Numbered from the stretch's first letter, positions 1-9,492 are shown. The stretch is 64,000 bases of DNA from Peribacillus deserti (GCF_016909175.1 NZ_JAFBFI010000007.1:141076-205075), one strand, 5' to 3'. The notes: generated by a model from the letters alone, not told the origin. Translations and numbers: made by a program.

Positions 1-151
1 ACGCATTACCCTGGAAGCTCATCTGGTTCTCATATTGAGGCATCTGGGGCAAGTAGCTTTGTGCTGATACGTTATAATTCACAGCGGGCATAGCATTGCT
101 TATATATCTCGGATCGTAGCTGGTATGGCTGAAAGGGGATCCCATCATCAT
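1..151 (-). CDS. yppG: YppG-like protein, 5' part only
   Basis: The gene runs off the left edge of the window, so only about 50 N-terminal codons are visible. The start is the first of three consecutive ATG codons, 11 nt after an AGGAGG at 163-168. The visible protein begins MMMGSPFSHTSYDP and is rich in Tyr, Pro, Gln, Asn and Met, with no membrane segment. That composition resembles YppG and some spore coat proteins. The assignment rests mostly on position: yppE follows directly upstream, as in B. subtilis, where yppG closes this small-gene cluster. The function is not known to me. A coat-associated role is only a guess from composition. Confidence 0.55.
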   Translation of the reverse strand, partial: MMMGSPFSHTSYDPRYISNAMPAVNYNVSAQSYLPQMPQYENQMSFQGNA

Positions 152-222
152 GAGTACTCCATCCTCCTCATGGTATTAGCTGATATATTACTATGCAGAA
201 GGCATAAAGGCTGTGCTTCTTC

Positions 223-603
223 TCAGGATAAATGTAAATTGTCTTTTAAATGAGTTAATAAACCTTCAAGGGTATAACGAATGGATTGAAGCTGATTCTT
301 AAATCTTTTTAGGCTTGTAGATGGGAAAAAGGCTTGCACTGAACAAGTAGAAACAAGCTCACCGGCCTGCTCAATCTGTTCTCTATAAATATGTTTGGGC
401 TTTTCAAGCATCACGTATTCTTTAGCCATTTCTACCCATTTGTCTGAAAGGTTTTGTGCGCTTTCAGCAAAAGGACGAACTTCTTCAAAAAAGTCTCTTT
501 CCTGTTTGTCAGCTTTTACTTCGTCAAATATTGCCTCGATTTGATCAGTGAGCTTTAACAGCTCTTCTGTGGCAGTTACCAGAATTGCATGTGTACTATT
601 CAT
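223..603 (-). CDS. yppE: YppE family protein (DUF1798)
   Basis: A 126-residue soluble protein, mostly helical and charged, with a tryptophan in the stretch NLSDKWVEMAKEYV. Length and sequence character match B. subtilis YppE of the DUF1798 family, an all-helical bundle of unknown function. The ATG follows an AAGGAGG. The gene lies between the yppD-position gene and yppG, the same order as in B. subtilis. No catalytic motif, signal peptide or metal site is visible. Confidence 0.75.
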   Translation of the reverse strand: MNSTHAILVTATEELLKLTDQIEAIFDEVKADKQERDFFEEVRPFAESAQNLSDKWVEMAKEYVMLEKPKHIYREQIEQAGELVSTCSVQAFFPSTSLKRFKNQLQSIRYTLEGLLTHLKDNLHLS

Positions 604-701
604 AAACAGAAATAACCTCCTTCAGCCATCTATTATATTTAATAATATAACTTTTGGCGAAGGAAGTTTAAAGAATGCAGTTAGCCATAATCAAAAAGAA
701 T

Positions 702-974
702 TCATCCCCTTACAAGCAATGGTTTTAATCCTGAACCCAATTCTAGAGGTTTTCGGGTATTACTACTGGCAGAGCGGCTGATTTTTTGCAAAAGCTGTCC
801 TGTGCCCCCATAAATCTTCTGCGCCTTTTCAATTATTTCAGAGCCCTCACTCCACATCTTTTCTTTTTCTTTATCTGCATGTATTCCCAAAGTTTCTTCT
901 AATACTTCAAGCTGGTCATTAATGTCTAATAGCATTTCTAAAATTTTATCTTTTGAAACCAATTTTTCAGCCAT
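702..974 (-). CDS. small helical protein at the yppD position
   Basis: A 90-residue protein starting MAEKLVSKDKILEML, with a strong GGGGAGG ribosome binding site. The first two thirds are acidic and heptad-like, consistent with a coiled coil. The last 30 residues are basic and low in predicted structure. Position between sspM and yppE corresponds to yppD in B. subtilis, but I do not recognise the family from sequence alone. It is probably co-transcribed with yppE, since the gap is 98 bp and I see no terminator in it. Function unknown. Confidence 0.6.
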   Translation of the reverse strand: MAEKLVSKDKILEMLLDINDQLEVLEETLGIHADKEKEKMWSEGSEIIEKAQKIYGGTGQLLQKISRSASSNTRKPLELGSGLKPLLVRG

Positions 975-1109
975 CTTTTATTCCTCCCCGGCTATCTTTA
1001 CTCCTAATATTCTGTATGAATAAAAAACTTCCTCCATTGTTGACAAAACTAGAAGCTAATCGCCAAAGAAAGTGCCAAAGCACTATGTTCAACCCATTTT
1101 CGACAACTA

Positions 1110-1139
1110 AGAATGAAAACTTTCTCCTTGCAAATGCTA
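1110..1139 (+). promoter_or_regulatory. possible sigma-G promoter of sspM
   Basis: AGAATG at 1110-1115 and AATGCTA at 1133-1139 are separated by 17 bp. This roughly fits the forespore sigma-G pattern (TGAATA, then CATACTA). The -35 match is imperfect. The site lies 20 bp before the start of a predicted forespore gene, which is the main support. Confidence 0.35.
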
Positions 1140-1159
1140 AAACCAGGAGGTGTTTAGGA

Positions 1160-1264
1160 ATGAAAAAACAAGAAAACAATAAAAAATCCGGAAATCAAAC
1201 AAAAGAAAATGCTCCAGGCTATGGTGATAAAAAGCTGATAGGTGCAAACCGCCCATCAGAATAA
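1160..1264 (+). CDS. sspM: acid-soluble spore protein M (SspM), 34 aa
   Basis: A 34-codon gene with a perfect AGGAGG at 1145-1150, nine bases before ATG, and a strong terminator directly after it. The peptide starts MKKQENNKKSGNQ and ends DKKLIGANRPSE. It is Lys/Asn/Gln-rich and lacks Cys and Trp. The ending resembles the DKKLGGPNRPS ending of B. subtilis SspM, and the gene sits at the same place between yppC and the yppD position. Minor small acid-soluble proteins of this kind are made in the forespore, and their individual roles are dispensable or unknown. The gene is easily missed because it is so short. Confidence 0.8.
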   Translation: MKKQENNKKSGNQTKENAPGYGDKKLIGANRPSE

Positions 1265-1273
1265 AGAAATGGT

Positions 1274-1306
1274 AAAAATCCCTGCCAACACGCGGCAGGG
1301 ATTTTT
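1274..1306. terminator. bidirectional terminator between sspM and yppC
   Basis: Perfect 13-bp arms at 1274-1286 and 1294-1306 (core ATCCCTGCC / GGCAGGGAT) enclose a 7-nt loop. T-runs occur in both directions. The hairpin lies between the convergent ends of sspM and yppC and can serve both. Confidence 0.9.
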
Positions 1307-1325
1307 GTTTATGGTTTATCAGCTG

Positions 1326-2306
1326 TTATTCGCTTTTCACTAATAAACGATAGATAGTTACACCTGCTTCTAATTGCTTTTGTTTATTTTTATACCACGC
1401 TGTCAGCTCCGCATTTTCCGGGCTTTTTTCTGGTTTCAGCCATTTGTTCTTGATCTTTCGGTGTTTGTCCCATAGTTCAACACTGCTTCTATGATGATTG
1501 ATAACAGGATAAATGGTTCTTAAAAACGGAGTTTCTCTCGTTTTTTTATAAGGGAAATATTGTTCATAATCGATTCTGGAGCCCGTATGCTCAGTACTTA
1601 CTGAAAATTGGTAGAATTGGGGGAATAATTCGTTTGAGAAAAGCAAGGAGCCCAATTTCTTGCCGAGTTTAATTCTAGAGTCTAGCTGCCGGAAGTTATA
1701 AGCACTTAATCCATAAAGAGTACCATCCATGGTTGGAAACAACACGGTGCTGAAATGAAGCCAATCCTGAAATAAAAAACTAAACGATTTAAATACCAGG
1801 CTCTTATACATCTTATGCTGGATGACGGGGCGCTGAATTAAGTTTTGTTCATTTATAATAAGAGCATCCAGAAGTCTTTGTTCATTTCGATGCTTCCAAA
1901 AGAAAAGCCACTCGTTTTCAATATATTTTGAAATATTAAACTTTCTGCCTAAGTGAAACAAAGGTCTGCCCAATTTCGTCGAATAATGATAGAGCAGTAA
2001 TTGTGGAAAGGCATCGTCAAATATCAGCCAGTTTGCTCGTTCATATGTCAAAAATAATATTTTTCTATATTCATTAGAAAGAGCTTTAGGCAGCCAAATA
2101 CCCTCAAGGTCGCACATATTCCAGCCGGCATTCCTTGAAACCATACTGGCTAAAAATGACCATTTTATTTCAGAATATGCTTTGAAAAATTCAAAATAAG
2201 CAGCGGTCCGAGATATATTATCTTTATTTTTATGTTCTGTTACCTTTCGGATCGAGGATAAAATATAGTCGTCATTTATCTGAAGCGGAGGAGAATAGTT
2301 ACACAT
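1326..2306 (-). CDS. yppC: YppC family protein (DUF2515)
   Basis: A 326-residue basic, Trp- and Tyr-rich protein with no signal peptide. Its length and position, divergent from recU-ponA, match B. subtilis YppC (DUF2515). Characteristic stretches are RTAAYFEFFKAYSEIKWSF and LFPTMDGTLYGLSAYNFRQL. ATG follows a GGAGGG. The catalytic role is unknown to me, and I see no nucleotide-binding or metal motif. The gene is monocistronic, ending at the terminator shared with sspM. Confidence 0.75.
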   Translation of the reverse strand: MCNYSPPLQINDDYILSSIRKVTEHKNKDNISRTAAYFEFFKAYSEIKWSFLASMVSRNAGWNMCDLEGIWLPKALSNEYRKILFLTYERANWLIFDDAFPQLLLYHYSTKLGRPLFHLGRKFNISKYIENEWLFFWKHRNEQRLLDALIINEQNLIQRPVIQHKMYKSLVFKSFSFLFQDWLHFSTVLFPTMDGTLYGLSAYNFRQLDSRIKLGKKLGSLLFSNELFPQFYQFSVSTEHTGSRIDYEQYFPYKKTRETPFLRTIYPVINHHRSSVELWDKHRKIKNKWLKPEKSPENAELTAWYKNKQKQLEAGVTIYRLLVKSE

Positions 2307-2444
2307 AAAGAAAAACCCTCCTTTAAATCTAGTCCGAAAAAAAAATGCCCTTCTTTCCCTAGGTTAGACGATTAAATAAGTTTTATTCACCCCATTTTAA
2401 GCAATCTTTGCTATTATATTATGAGTGGTTAAGGAGGGGACGGA

Positions 2445-3056
2445 TTGGCTTTTAATTATCCGAATGGACGGAAATTTGTTTCAATGCCAGACACCGGAGC
2501 AAAAACACCCGTTAAAAAAATGAATTTTAGCAATCGGGGAATGACATTAGAGGATGATATCAATGCATCAAATGATTATTATTTAGCCAATGGAATTGCT
2601 GTTGTTCACAAAAAACCGACTCCCGTACAGATCGTGGATGTACACTATCCGAAGAGAAGTGCGGCTGTCATAAAAGAGGCCTATTTTAAACAAACTTCAA
2701 CAACTGATTATAATGGAATATATAAAGGGCGATATATTGATTTTGAGGCGAAGGAAACACAAAATCCTTCTTCCTTCCCTTTGAAGAATTTTCATACCCA
2801 TCAAATTGAGCATATGCAGGCAGTTATGGTTCAGGGAGCGATCGCTTTCGTTATCCTAAGATTTACAGCTACAGAGGAAATTTATTTAATGAAAGCTGAA
2901 GATCTGATCAATTATTGGGACAGAATGATGTCCGGCGGCCGGAAATCGATAGCAAAATCAGAGGTGGAAGCATGTTCCTCTAGCATTCTGCTTGGTTTTC
3001 AGCCTAGAATTGACTATATTAAGATAATAGATCAGCTATATGCATCATACTTTTAG
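2445..3056 (+). CDS. recU: Holliday junction resolvase RecU
   Basis: A 203-residue RecU homologue that cleaves four-way DNA junctions during recombination and chromosome segregation. The nuclease-like core is visible: [15 protein letters not shown] carries the D-x-E-A-K catalytic pattern, preceded by [11 protein letters not shown] chose the TTG at 2445 because a strong AAGGAGGGG lies five to six bases upstream; no in-frame ATG sits near a ribosome binding site. ponA follows 32 bp downstream with its own weaker AGAAAGG signal, so the two are a transcriptional unit, as in other bacilli. Confidence 0.95.
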   Translation: MAFNYPNGRKFVSMPDTGAKTPVKKMNFSNRGMTLEDDINASNDYYLANGIAVVHKKPTPVQIVDVHYPKRSAAVIKEAYFKQTSTTDYNGIYKGRYIDFEAKETQNPSSFPLKNFHTHQIEHMQAVMVQGAIAFVILRFTATEEIYLMKAEDLINYWDRMMSGGRKSIAKSEVEACSSSILLGFQPRIDYIKIIDQLYASYF

Positions 3057-3088
3057 TTTTTTTCTGTATAGAAAGGCAGGTAGCTTTA

Positions 3089-5782
3089 ATGGCACAAAAT
3101 TATAAAACTAGAGAAGAGCGCCGAAAACAGCAGACACAGGTAAAGAACAATAAGAAAGGCAAGACTAAGCCTTCTGGTCTGTTTAAACGAATCTTCCTTT
3201 TATTGATAGCTTTAGGCATAACAGGAATGGTATTAGGGGGAGCGGCCTTCGCTTACTTTGCGGCAACAGCACCTAAGCTGAGCCAGGGTATGTTAAAGGA
3301 TCCGGTATCCTCCAAAATCTATGACAAAAACAAGCATTTGATCAAAGAAGTAGGAAAAGAAAATCGGGAATATGTTCCTTTTGATGAAATACCGCAATCA
3401 GTAGTTGATGCTACGATCGCTACAGAAGATGCTCGTTTCTTTGAGCATCATGGAGTTGATATCCGCAGACTGGGAAGTGCGGTGGTTGCCAATGTGACTG
3501 ATGGATTTGGGTCACAGGGTGCCAGTACGATTACACAGCAATTAGTAAAAAGATCTTTTTTAACACCTGAAAAAACGATAAAGCGTAAAGCTCAGGAACT
3601 ATGGATCTCCTTGCAGATCGAACGCAAGTATACAAAAGAACAAATCTTTGAAATGTATGTAAACAAAATTTTCTATGGTGAAAGAGCAAATGGAATTTCA
3701 ACCGCAGCTAAAACGTACTTTAATAAGTCTTTAAAGGAGTTAACACTCCCTGAGGTTGCCACCCTTGTTGGTCTGCCGCAAAGTCCTTCTTATTATTCAC
3801 CATTCGACTACCCTGACAGAGCAGAAAAACGAAGGAATGTTGTGCTTACTCTAATGGAGAGGCACGGATATATCAGTAAAGAGGAAATGGCTGAAGCAAA
3901 AGCTGTCCCTGTCAAGAAGCTGTTAGTGAAAGAAGAACATAGAGTAAAAAACACAGAACCTTATAATGCATTTATTGACCATGTAATCAATGAAGTAGAA
4001 GATATGGGAGATTACAATGTATTCACAGATGGATTAGAAATTTATACTACAATGGATCCTAAAGCACAGGAACACGTTTATGAAATGATGTCCTCCGATC
4101 AGTTTAATTTCCCTGATGAAAAGTTCCAGGCGGGTATTACCCTGCTTGATACAAAAACGGGTGAAATCCGTGCTTTAGGCGGAGGCCGAAATATTAAAGG
4201 TGAAAGAAATTACAATTACGCCACTCAGATCGAAAGATCACCAGGTTCCACCATTAAGCCTATCGTAGATTACGGCCCGGCGATTGAGTATTTGAACTGG
4301 TCCACTTACGAACAAATTGTGGATGAACAGTATCAATATTCGGATGGAACTCCAATAAATAATTACAATAATCAATTTCGCGGCCAAATGACGATCCGTG
4401 AAGCCCTGGGCCGTTCCTTGAATATCCCTGCACTAAAAGCTCTTCAGGCAGTTGGCCTGGATAAAGCCAGAGAGTTTGGCACAGGTCTTGGCCTGCCCTT
4501 GAAAAAGGATAAGTTTTTTGAATCAGCATCCATTGGCGGCATTAATCCCGGGATATCACCTCTTCAATTGGCAGGTGCATACAGTGCTTTTGGCAATAAT
4601 GGGATTTTCAATAAACCGCATGCAATTACTAAGATTGTGGTGAACAACACGGAAATCAAAACGGCGCCGGAACCACAGGTTGCTATGAAAGAAAGCACAG
4701 CCTTTATGGTTACAGATATGCTAAAGAGTGTTGTTAAGTCTTCCTACGGTACTGGTTCTTATGCAAATGTTCCTGAACTCCACGTGGCAGGAAAAACAGG
4801 AACAACGAATTATACCGAGGATGAAAGACAGAAGTGGAATATACCTGAAACAGCCGTTCCAGATGCCTGGTTTGCAGGTTATACGACGAACTATACTGCA
4901 GCTGTGTGGACTGGATACGGGAATAAGAAAGACTATATTCCTGTCGAAAATGAGTATCAAAAAATCTCACAAAAAATGTTTAGAGAATTAATGCGTTATG
5001 TTTCTCAGGATAAAGAGACTCCTGATTTTAAACAGCCGAAAAGTGTAGTACAGGTTAAGGTTGAGAAGGGATCAAACCCTCCTAAGCTTGCCAGCGATTA
5101 TACACCTGAAAGCAACATCAGCTATGAATACTTTGTCCGCGGACACCAGCCTACCGAGGTTTCTAAGGAATACGAAAAACCAAAAGGACCAGGAAAACTA
5201 GAAGCATCTTATGATCCTGATGCCAATCAAATCACACTAAAATGGGATTATAAAGGCAAAGAAAAAGACCCGGAATTTGAGGTTTCTGTAGCGTTAAATG
5301 ACGGAGCAGATTCAGTTCTTACTGTCACTCGGAATCAAGGGCTGAAAATTGATAATCCTCAAGCAGGCGGAACATACAGATTTACCGTTTCAGCCATAGC
5401 TGGCGGCAGCAGAAGTGATTCAGCTTCTACAACTATTCAAATTCCAGAATTGGAAAAAGAACCAGCCATCCCTAGCGAAGAGAATGAGAATACCAACCCA
5501 GAAGATCCAAGCCAGGATCAAGAGAATGGTGAAAACCAGGATCCTGCTCAAGGTGAAGGCAAAGATCAAGGACAGGAAGAGGATAACCCTCAAGATGGCG
5601 AGGATGGCAGCACAGAAGAGCCTGCCGAGCCTGAGGAGCCTGAAACACCAACCGAAGATGAAACCAATCCACCTGAAACTGGGGACGATGGAACTGGAAC
5701 CGAAAATGATAATGGGCAGCAAGAAACCCGTAGAAGCAACTCAACCAATGTACCTTCTCAAAGGCAGCAGTCCTTCAATTAA
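3089..5782 (+). CDS. ponA: class A penicillin-binding protein 1 (PonA)
   Basis: An 897-residue bifunctional peptidoglycan synthase. Order of parts: basic cytoplasmic tail, one membrane anchor (about residues 30-55), glycosyltransferase domain with ATEDARFFEHHG and GASTITQQL, then a transpeptidase domain. The transpeptidase carries the active-site STIK motif (Ser about residue 387), SLN and KTGTT. A fibronectin type III-like domain follows (about residues 703-795). The last hundred residues form a Glu/Pro/Asp/Gln-rich low-complexity tail, similar to that of B. subtilis PBP1. It forms septal and lateral wall during growth. The gene ends at a bidirectional terminator. Confidence 0.95.
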   Translation: MAQNYKTREERRKQQTQVKNNKKGKTKPSGLFKRIFLLLIALGITGMVLGGAAFAYFAATAPKLSQGMLKDPVSSKIYDKNKHLIKEVGKENREYVPFDEIPQSVVDATIATEDARFFEHHGVDIRRLGSAVVANVTDGFGSQGASTITQQLVKRSFLTPEKTIKRKAQELWISLQIERKYTKEQIFEMYVNKIFYGERANGISTAAKTYFNKSLKELTLPEVATLVGLPQSPSYYSPFDYPDRAEKRRNVVLTLMERHGYISKEEMAEAKAVPVKKLLVKEEHRVKNTEPYNAFIDHVINEVEDMGDYNVFTDGLEIYTTMDPKAQEHVYEMMSSDQFNFPDEKFQAGITLLDTKTGEIRALGGGRNIKGERNYNYATQIERSPGSTIKPIVDYGPAIEYLNWSTYEQIVDEQYQYSDGTPINNYNNQFRGQMTIREALGRSLNIPALKALQAVGLDKAREFGTGLGLPLKKDKFFESASIGGINPGISPLQLAGAYSAFGNNGIFNKPHAITKIVVNNTEIKTAPEPQVAMKESTAFMVTDMLKSVVKSSYGTGSYANVPELHVAGKTGTTNYTEDERQKWNIPETAVPDAWFAGYTTNYTAAVWTGYGNKKDYIPVENEYQKISQKMFRELMRYVSQDKETPDFKQPKSVVQVKVEKGSNPPKLASDYTPESNISYEYFVRGHQPTEVSKEYEKPKGPGKLEASYDPDANQITLKWDYKGKEKDPEFEVSVALNDGADSVLTVTRNQGLKIDNPQAGGTYRFTVSAIAGGSRSDSASTTIQIPELEKEPAIPSEENENTNPEDPSQDQENGENQDPAQGEGKDQGQEEDNPQDGEDGSTEEPAEPEEPETPTEDETNPPETGDDGTGTENDNGQQETRRSNSTNVPSQRQQSFN

Positions 5783-5804
5783 TTTTTACAAATTACCCAA
5801 CTTC

Positions 5805-5839
5805 ATGGCAGTTCTGATTTAGAACTGTAGAACTGCCAT
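5805..5839. repeat. perfect 11-bp inverted repeat after ponA
   Basis: ATGGCAGTTCT at 5805-5815 is exactly inverted at 5829-5839. There is no T-run after it. It stands just before the main terminator and may be an extra 3'-end hairpin that stabilises the ponA transcript. Confidence 0.7.
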
Positions 5840-5850
5840 AGTTAGGTTTA

Positions 5851-5900
5851 TAGCCATAAAAAACCGTCTAAGTTTCATCTTAGACGGTTTTTTATGGCTA
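5851..5900. terminator. 50-bp near-perfect palindromic bidirectional terminator
   Basis: Two 22-bp arms (5851-5872 and 5879-5900) match perfectly around a 6-nt loop, with A- and T-runs inside the arms. It terminates ponA on the plus strand and ypoC on the minus strand. The ypoC stop codon (5875-5877) lies in the loop, so the last ypoC codons are inside the stem. Confidence 0.95.
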
Positions 5901-6402
5901 TTTGTTTGTAAAACATTTTTTCTAGTTCTTGAAAGAGGATATTTAGCTGCTTATACGCATGAAACAAGACAGGCCTCTCAAGGATAAAAGTTAATCGTTC
6001 GGCTGCATTAATAGGAGATAAGGCTAATTCTGAACCCTGATTGCTCCAGTCTCGTACACAAACAGGACGGCTGTTAATCCAAAAAAGAGCTGATATCCAT
6101 ATGGAAATGGCTCTTTTCATGTGAAGAAAGGCCTTATCCGTTTTGCGCAGGGAAAATAAATCAGCAAGCACTTTACTTTCCCTATGCCATAAAGCCAGCA
6201 AATCGGGCATGACCTTTTCAGCATGCTCCCAAGGCGCAAAGCTCTCGATACTGTTATAAAAACAAATTTCGTAAGGGAAATAATGATGGACTAACAGCTC
6301 CGGTGTCCATACTTTCAGTTCTTCCCTGGAAAGCTGAACCGTCTCTTTGAAATAAATAGTTCCTACTAATGAGTTAGGAGTGGCTAGAATCAAGTTTGTC
6401 AT
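5875..6402 (-). CDS. ypoC: YpoC-like protein
   Basis: A 175-residue protein from the ATG that overlaps the nth stop as ATGA, which implies translational coupling. A longer in-frame start exists at 6462 but lies inside nth. The protein has Trp/Tyr-rich helical stretches such as PELLVHHYFPYEICFYN and MKRAISIWISALFWINSRP. Length and position between nth and ponA fit B. subtilis YpoC. No enzymatic motif is recognised. Its conserved place behind dnaD and nth suggests, but does not prove, a link to DNA maintenance. Confidence 0.7.
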   Translation of the reverse strand: MTNLILATPNSLVGTIYFKETVQLSREELKVWTPELLVHHYFPYEICFYNSIESFAPWEHAEKVMPDLLALWHRESKVLADLFSLRKTDKAFLHMKRAISIWISALFWINSRPVCVRDWSNQGSELALSPINAAERLTFILERPVLFHAYKQLNILFQELEKMFYKQIAIKNRLR

Positions 6403-7055
6403 TTTGTTTTTACCCTTTTCATCCGCTTCTTCCCCTCCCTGCATAGATCGAGAAGCGGACATATCTCACATTGCGGCGACTGTGCCTTACAATGATATCT
6501 TCCGAAGAATATCAGCCTATGGTGAGTCTCTGACCACTTTTCTTTAGGCACTTTTCTCATTAAAGCAGTTTCTACTTCAAGAACGCTGTCTTTCCACCTG
6601 GAAATCCCCAGCCTTTTACTGACCCTCTCCACATGTGTATCAACAGCTATTGCAGGAATGCCAAATGCAACAGATACTACTACATTGGCTGTTTTCCGCC
6701 CTACTCCCGGAAATCTAGTTAATTCATCGCGGTCCGCAGGAAGCTGCCCTGAATATTCGTCAATCAGCATGCGGCATAGCTTTTGAATATTTTTTGCCTT
6801 ATTTCGATAAAGCCCAATAGACCTAATATCCCCTTCCAGCTCTTCAAGAGGGACATTTAGATAATCTTCAGGGGTTTTATATTTTTGAAATAAAGTTTTC
6901 GTCACCCTGTTTACCAATGCATCCGTACATTGAGCTGACAGTGCAACTGCAATGACCAGTTCAAATGGATTGGAATGATTAAGCTCACAATGGGCATCAG
7001 GAAACATATTTCCTATCGTATCCAGACAATAGTTAATCTGAGTTTGATTTAGCAT
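6399..7055 (-). CDS. nth: endonuclease III (DNA glycosylase/AP lyase)
   Basis: A 218-residue base-excision repair enzyme that removes oxidised pyrimidines and nicks at abasic sites. The helix-hairpin-helix TRFPGVGRKTANVV contains the catalytic Lys at about 121. AVDTHVERV provides the catalytic Asp at about 139. Four cysteines (about 189, 196, 199, 205; spacing C-x6-C-x2-C-x5-C) form the 4Fe-4S site. I start at 7055, not 7061, because AAGGAG then has an 8-nt spacing. It lies between dnaD and ypoC in one operon. Confidence 0.96.
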   Translation of the reverse strand: MLNQTQINYCLDTIGNMFPDAHCELNHSNPFELVIAVALSAQCTDALVNRVTKTLFQKYKTPEDYLNVPLEELEGDIRSIGLYRNKAKNIQKLCRMLIDEYSGQLPADRDELTRFPGVGRKTANVVVSVAFGIPAIAVDTHVERVSKRLGISRWKDSVLEVETALMRKVPKEKWSETHHRLIFFGRYHCKAQSPQCEICPLLDLCREGKKRMKRVKTK

Positions 7056-7102
7056 GGTCATTACTCCTTAAAAACTGAGTATTTCCGTTACATAGAAACC
7101 AT

Positions 7103-7810
7103 TTATTGCTCAAGCCAATTATAAAATGGGACAGTTTTACTGACTTGAGGAATTTCCTGCTTCTTATCCCTTCTATTATGAAGACGGAATTTCTGGCCGT
7201 GGCTTTTAGCTTGATCTGGAGTTCTGATACCATTCTTTTTCCACTCAAAAAGAATCCTGTCTATGTATCTGAAATTCAATTTACCTGATATAACAGCTTC
7301 CTTTAACGCTGCTTTAATCATTGTAAAATGGTGTTCATCTTCCATCCACATGGCGAGGGTCTCACATTCGAACGGAGAAAGCGGCCTCCCGAATTCCTTT
7401 TCAAAAACCGTATAAAGGCTTTCTTCATTTTCCACTTCAACTTTTACCTGGGACGTTTCTTTCTCATTTTGGACTTTCAAAAAGAACTGTACCAGCTTAT
7501 CGTAAAGAGGTTCTAACGAATACATTTCAAATAGTATAGAGTTTTCCCTATATTCCTCTTTAATCTGCAGGAAGCCTTTTTGAATCAGCCTTCTTAAAAG
7601 GCTGGAGCACTCAGAGCTGTCAACATTCATTCTGTCCGATATTTGATCAGGAGTTGGAAATGTATTTCCCTTCTCATTAAAATGCTGTATATGAAGCAAA
7701 ACCATAAATTCTAGTTCACTAAGACCCATTCGTTTATAATGGGACAAAAGAAAAGAAGGAATAGAAACATTGCCTTCCTTCATCCAAGCAAGAAAATTAT
7801 CTTTTAACAT
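7103..7810 (-). CDS. dnaD: DNA replication initiation protein DnaD
   Basis: A 235-residue primosomal protein that works with DnaA, DnaB and DnaI to load the helicase at oriC and at restarting forks. The N-terminal winged-helix part (about residues 15-100) contains FPTPDQISDRMN. The C-terminal DnaD/DnaB2 domain (about 130-200) carries the conserved ending LNFRYIDRILFEWKKNGI, followed by a basic tail. The start is ATG after GAGGTGTCC. It is the first gene of a dnaD-nth-ypoC operon. Confidence 0.95.
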   Translation of the reverse strand: MLKDNFLAWMKEGNVSIPSFLLSHYKRMGLSELEFMVLLHIQHFNEKGNTFPTPDQISDRMNVDSSECSSLLRRLIQKGFLQIKEEYRENSILFEMYSLEPLYDKLVQFFLKVQNEKETSQVKVEVENEESLYTVFEKEFGRPLSPFECETLAMWMEDEHHFTMIKAALKEAVISGKLNFRYIDRILFEWKKNGIRTPDQAKSHGQKFRLHNRRDKKQEIPQVSKTVPFYNWLEQ

Positions 7811-8004
7811 TTAGGACACCTCAACTCTAATTATACCACGAAAGAATCAGTCAAAATGAGAAAATAACTCCGGGGTAAAATTTACATGTATGTTCATTTT
7901 TTTGTTTTAAGTTAAACCCGCCGCTTTTCTCAATTTCCTTAATGTTAGATCTTCGATTCAGTAACAATGATTAACAATTTATTCCAGACTTTGCTGTTGA
8001 ATCG

Positions 8005-8041
8005 AAAAAAAGAAAAGCTCAACTGGTTATTGAGCTTTTCT
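8005..8041 (-). terminator. asnS terminator
   Basis: Arms AGAAAAGCTCAA (8011-8022) and its exact inverse (8030-8041) are followed on the minus strand by a T-run. The rest of the 342-bp gap between dnaD and asnS (7811-8152) holds no gene that I can see. The dnaD promoter must lie in 7811-8000. Confidence 0.9.
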
Positions 8042-8152
8042 TTGTATTATACATCTTTTTATCCATGAATCGGTTAAACCTCTTCCGCTTAGGAAGCCCT
8101 TCATATAAAGGAATTTCATAGCTTAAGCTACAATGTAAGAAACATTTAGTTT

Positions 8153-9445
8153 TTATGGGTATAAACGGTTAAGCAGACGAGGGAATGGAATGGTCTCCCG
8201 TACATGCTCTACTCCGCTGATCCAGGCAACTGTTCTTTCAAGCCCAAGCCCGAAGCCAGAATGCGGAACTGAACCATATTGTCTAAGTTCTAAATACCAT
8301 TTATAAGCATCCATGCTTAGATTATGTTCTTCTATTCTTCTCTTTAAGAATTCATAATCATGTATCCGCTGGGAACCGCCGATAATTTCTCCATAACCTT
8401 CTGGAGCAATTAGATCCGCGCAAAGGACAACATCATCACGATTCGGATCTGGCTGCATATAAAAAGGTTTAATGCCTGTAGGGTAATGTGTAATAAATAC
8501 AGGCTTGTCATAGCTTTCAGCAATAGCTGTTTCATGAGGAGCACCGAAATCATCGCCCCATTGAATGTCATCAAATCCTTTTTCATGCAGGAATTTAATG
8601 GCGTCATCATAAGTGATTCTAGGGAATGGAGCCTTAATATGTTCCAGCTTTGACAGGTCTCTTCCCAATGTATTTAATTGGATTGGACAGTTTTTCAAGA
8701 CAGATTGAACGATGTGGGAAACATACTGTTCCTGAACCTCAAGGTTATCCTCGAAATCGTAGAACGCCATCTCTGGCTCAATCATCCAAAATTCAATTAA
8801 ATGGCGGCGTGTTTTAGACTTTTCTGCACGGAAGGTCGGTCCGAATGAGAACACTTTTCCAAGTGCCATCGCCGCTGCTTCCATATACAGCTGGCCGCTT
8901 TGAGAAAGGTATGCATCTTCATCAAAATATTTCGTAGCAAAAAGCTCGGATGTTCCTTCAGGAGCACTTCCTGTTAATATGGGAGGATCCACTTTTGAAA
9001 AACCATTTTCATTAAAAAATTCATATGTTGCCCGAATAATTTCATTTCTGATCTGCATCAAAGCATGCTGTCTTTTTGAACGCAGCCATAAATGCCGGTT
9101 GTCCATCAAGAACTCTGTACCGTGGGCTTTAGGAGTAATCGGATAATCTTTTGAGTCCTGGATCACTTCAATATCCTTCACTACCAATTCAAAACCAAAA
9201 GGTGAACGTTCGTCTCTTTGGACCGTACCAATCACATAGAGTGAGGATTCTTGGGTCAGCGCTTTGGCTTTTGCAAATACTTCTTCCCCTACATCTTCTT
9301 TTACTACAACTCCCTGGATAAATCCGCTGCCATCCCGAAGCTGCAAAAAGGCAATTTTGCCGCTGGATCTTTTATTTGCCAGCCAGCCGCCAATTGTTAC
9401 TTCTTCGCCTGCATATTTACTAACATCTTTAATCATTGTTTTCAC
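8153..9445 (-). CDS. asnS: asparaginyl-tRNA synthetase
   Basis: A 430-residue class IIb synthetase that charges tRNA-Asn. An N-terminal OB-fold anticodon-binding domain (about residues 15-100, with [20 protein letters not shown]) is followed by the class II core, with [28 protein letters not shown] (motif 2 region) split by FRAE, and [12 protein letters not shown] (motif 3). I use the GTG at 9445: GGAGGG lies 10 nt upstream and the length then equals the usual 430. The open frame to TTG 9463 overlaps the ribosome binding site. It has its own promoter and terminator. Confidence 0.96.
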   Translation of the reverse strand: MKTMIKDVSKYAGEEVTIGGWLANKRSSGKIAFLQLRDGSGFIQGVVVKEDVGEEVFAKAKALTQESSLYVIGTVQRDERSPFGFELVVKDIEVIQDSKDYPITPKAHGTEFLMDNRHLWLRSKRQHALMQIRNEIIRATYEFFNENGFSKVDPPILTGSAPEGTSELFATKYFDEDAYLSQSGQLYMEAAAMALGKVFSFGPTFRAEKSKTRRHLIEFWMIEPEMAFYDFEDNLEVQEQYVSHIVQSVLKNCPIQLNTLGRDLSKLEHIKAPFPRITYDDAIKFLHEKGFDDIQWGDDFGAPHETAIAESYDKPVFITHYPTGIKPFYMQPDPNRDDVVLCADLIAPEGYGEIIGGSQRIHDYEFLKRRIEEHNLSMDAYKWYLELRQYGSVPHSGFGLGLERTVAWISGVEHVRETIPFPRLLNRLYP

Positions 9446-9492
9446 GAGTTTATTTCCCTCCAAAAATCTTCACAAACTGACATATATTATTT

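Noticed and set aside
5415..5822. 135-codon open frame on the plus strand
   Set aside because: It is an out-of-frame reading of the low-complexity tail of ponA, rich in Lys because the true frame is rich in Glu and Gln codons.
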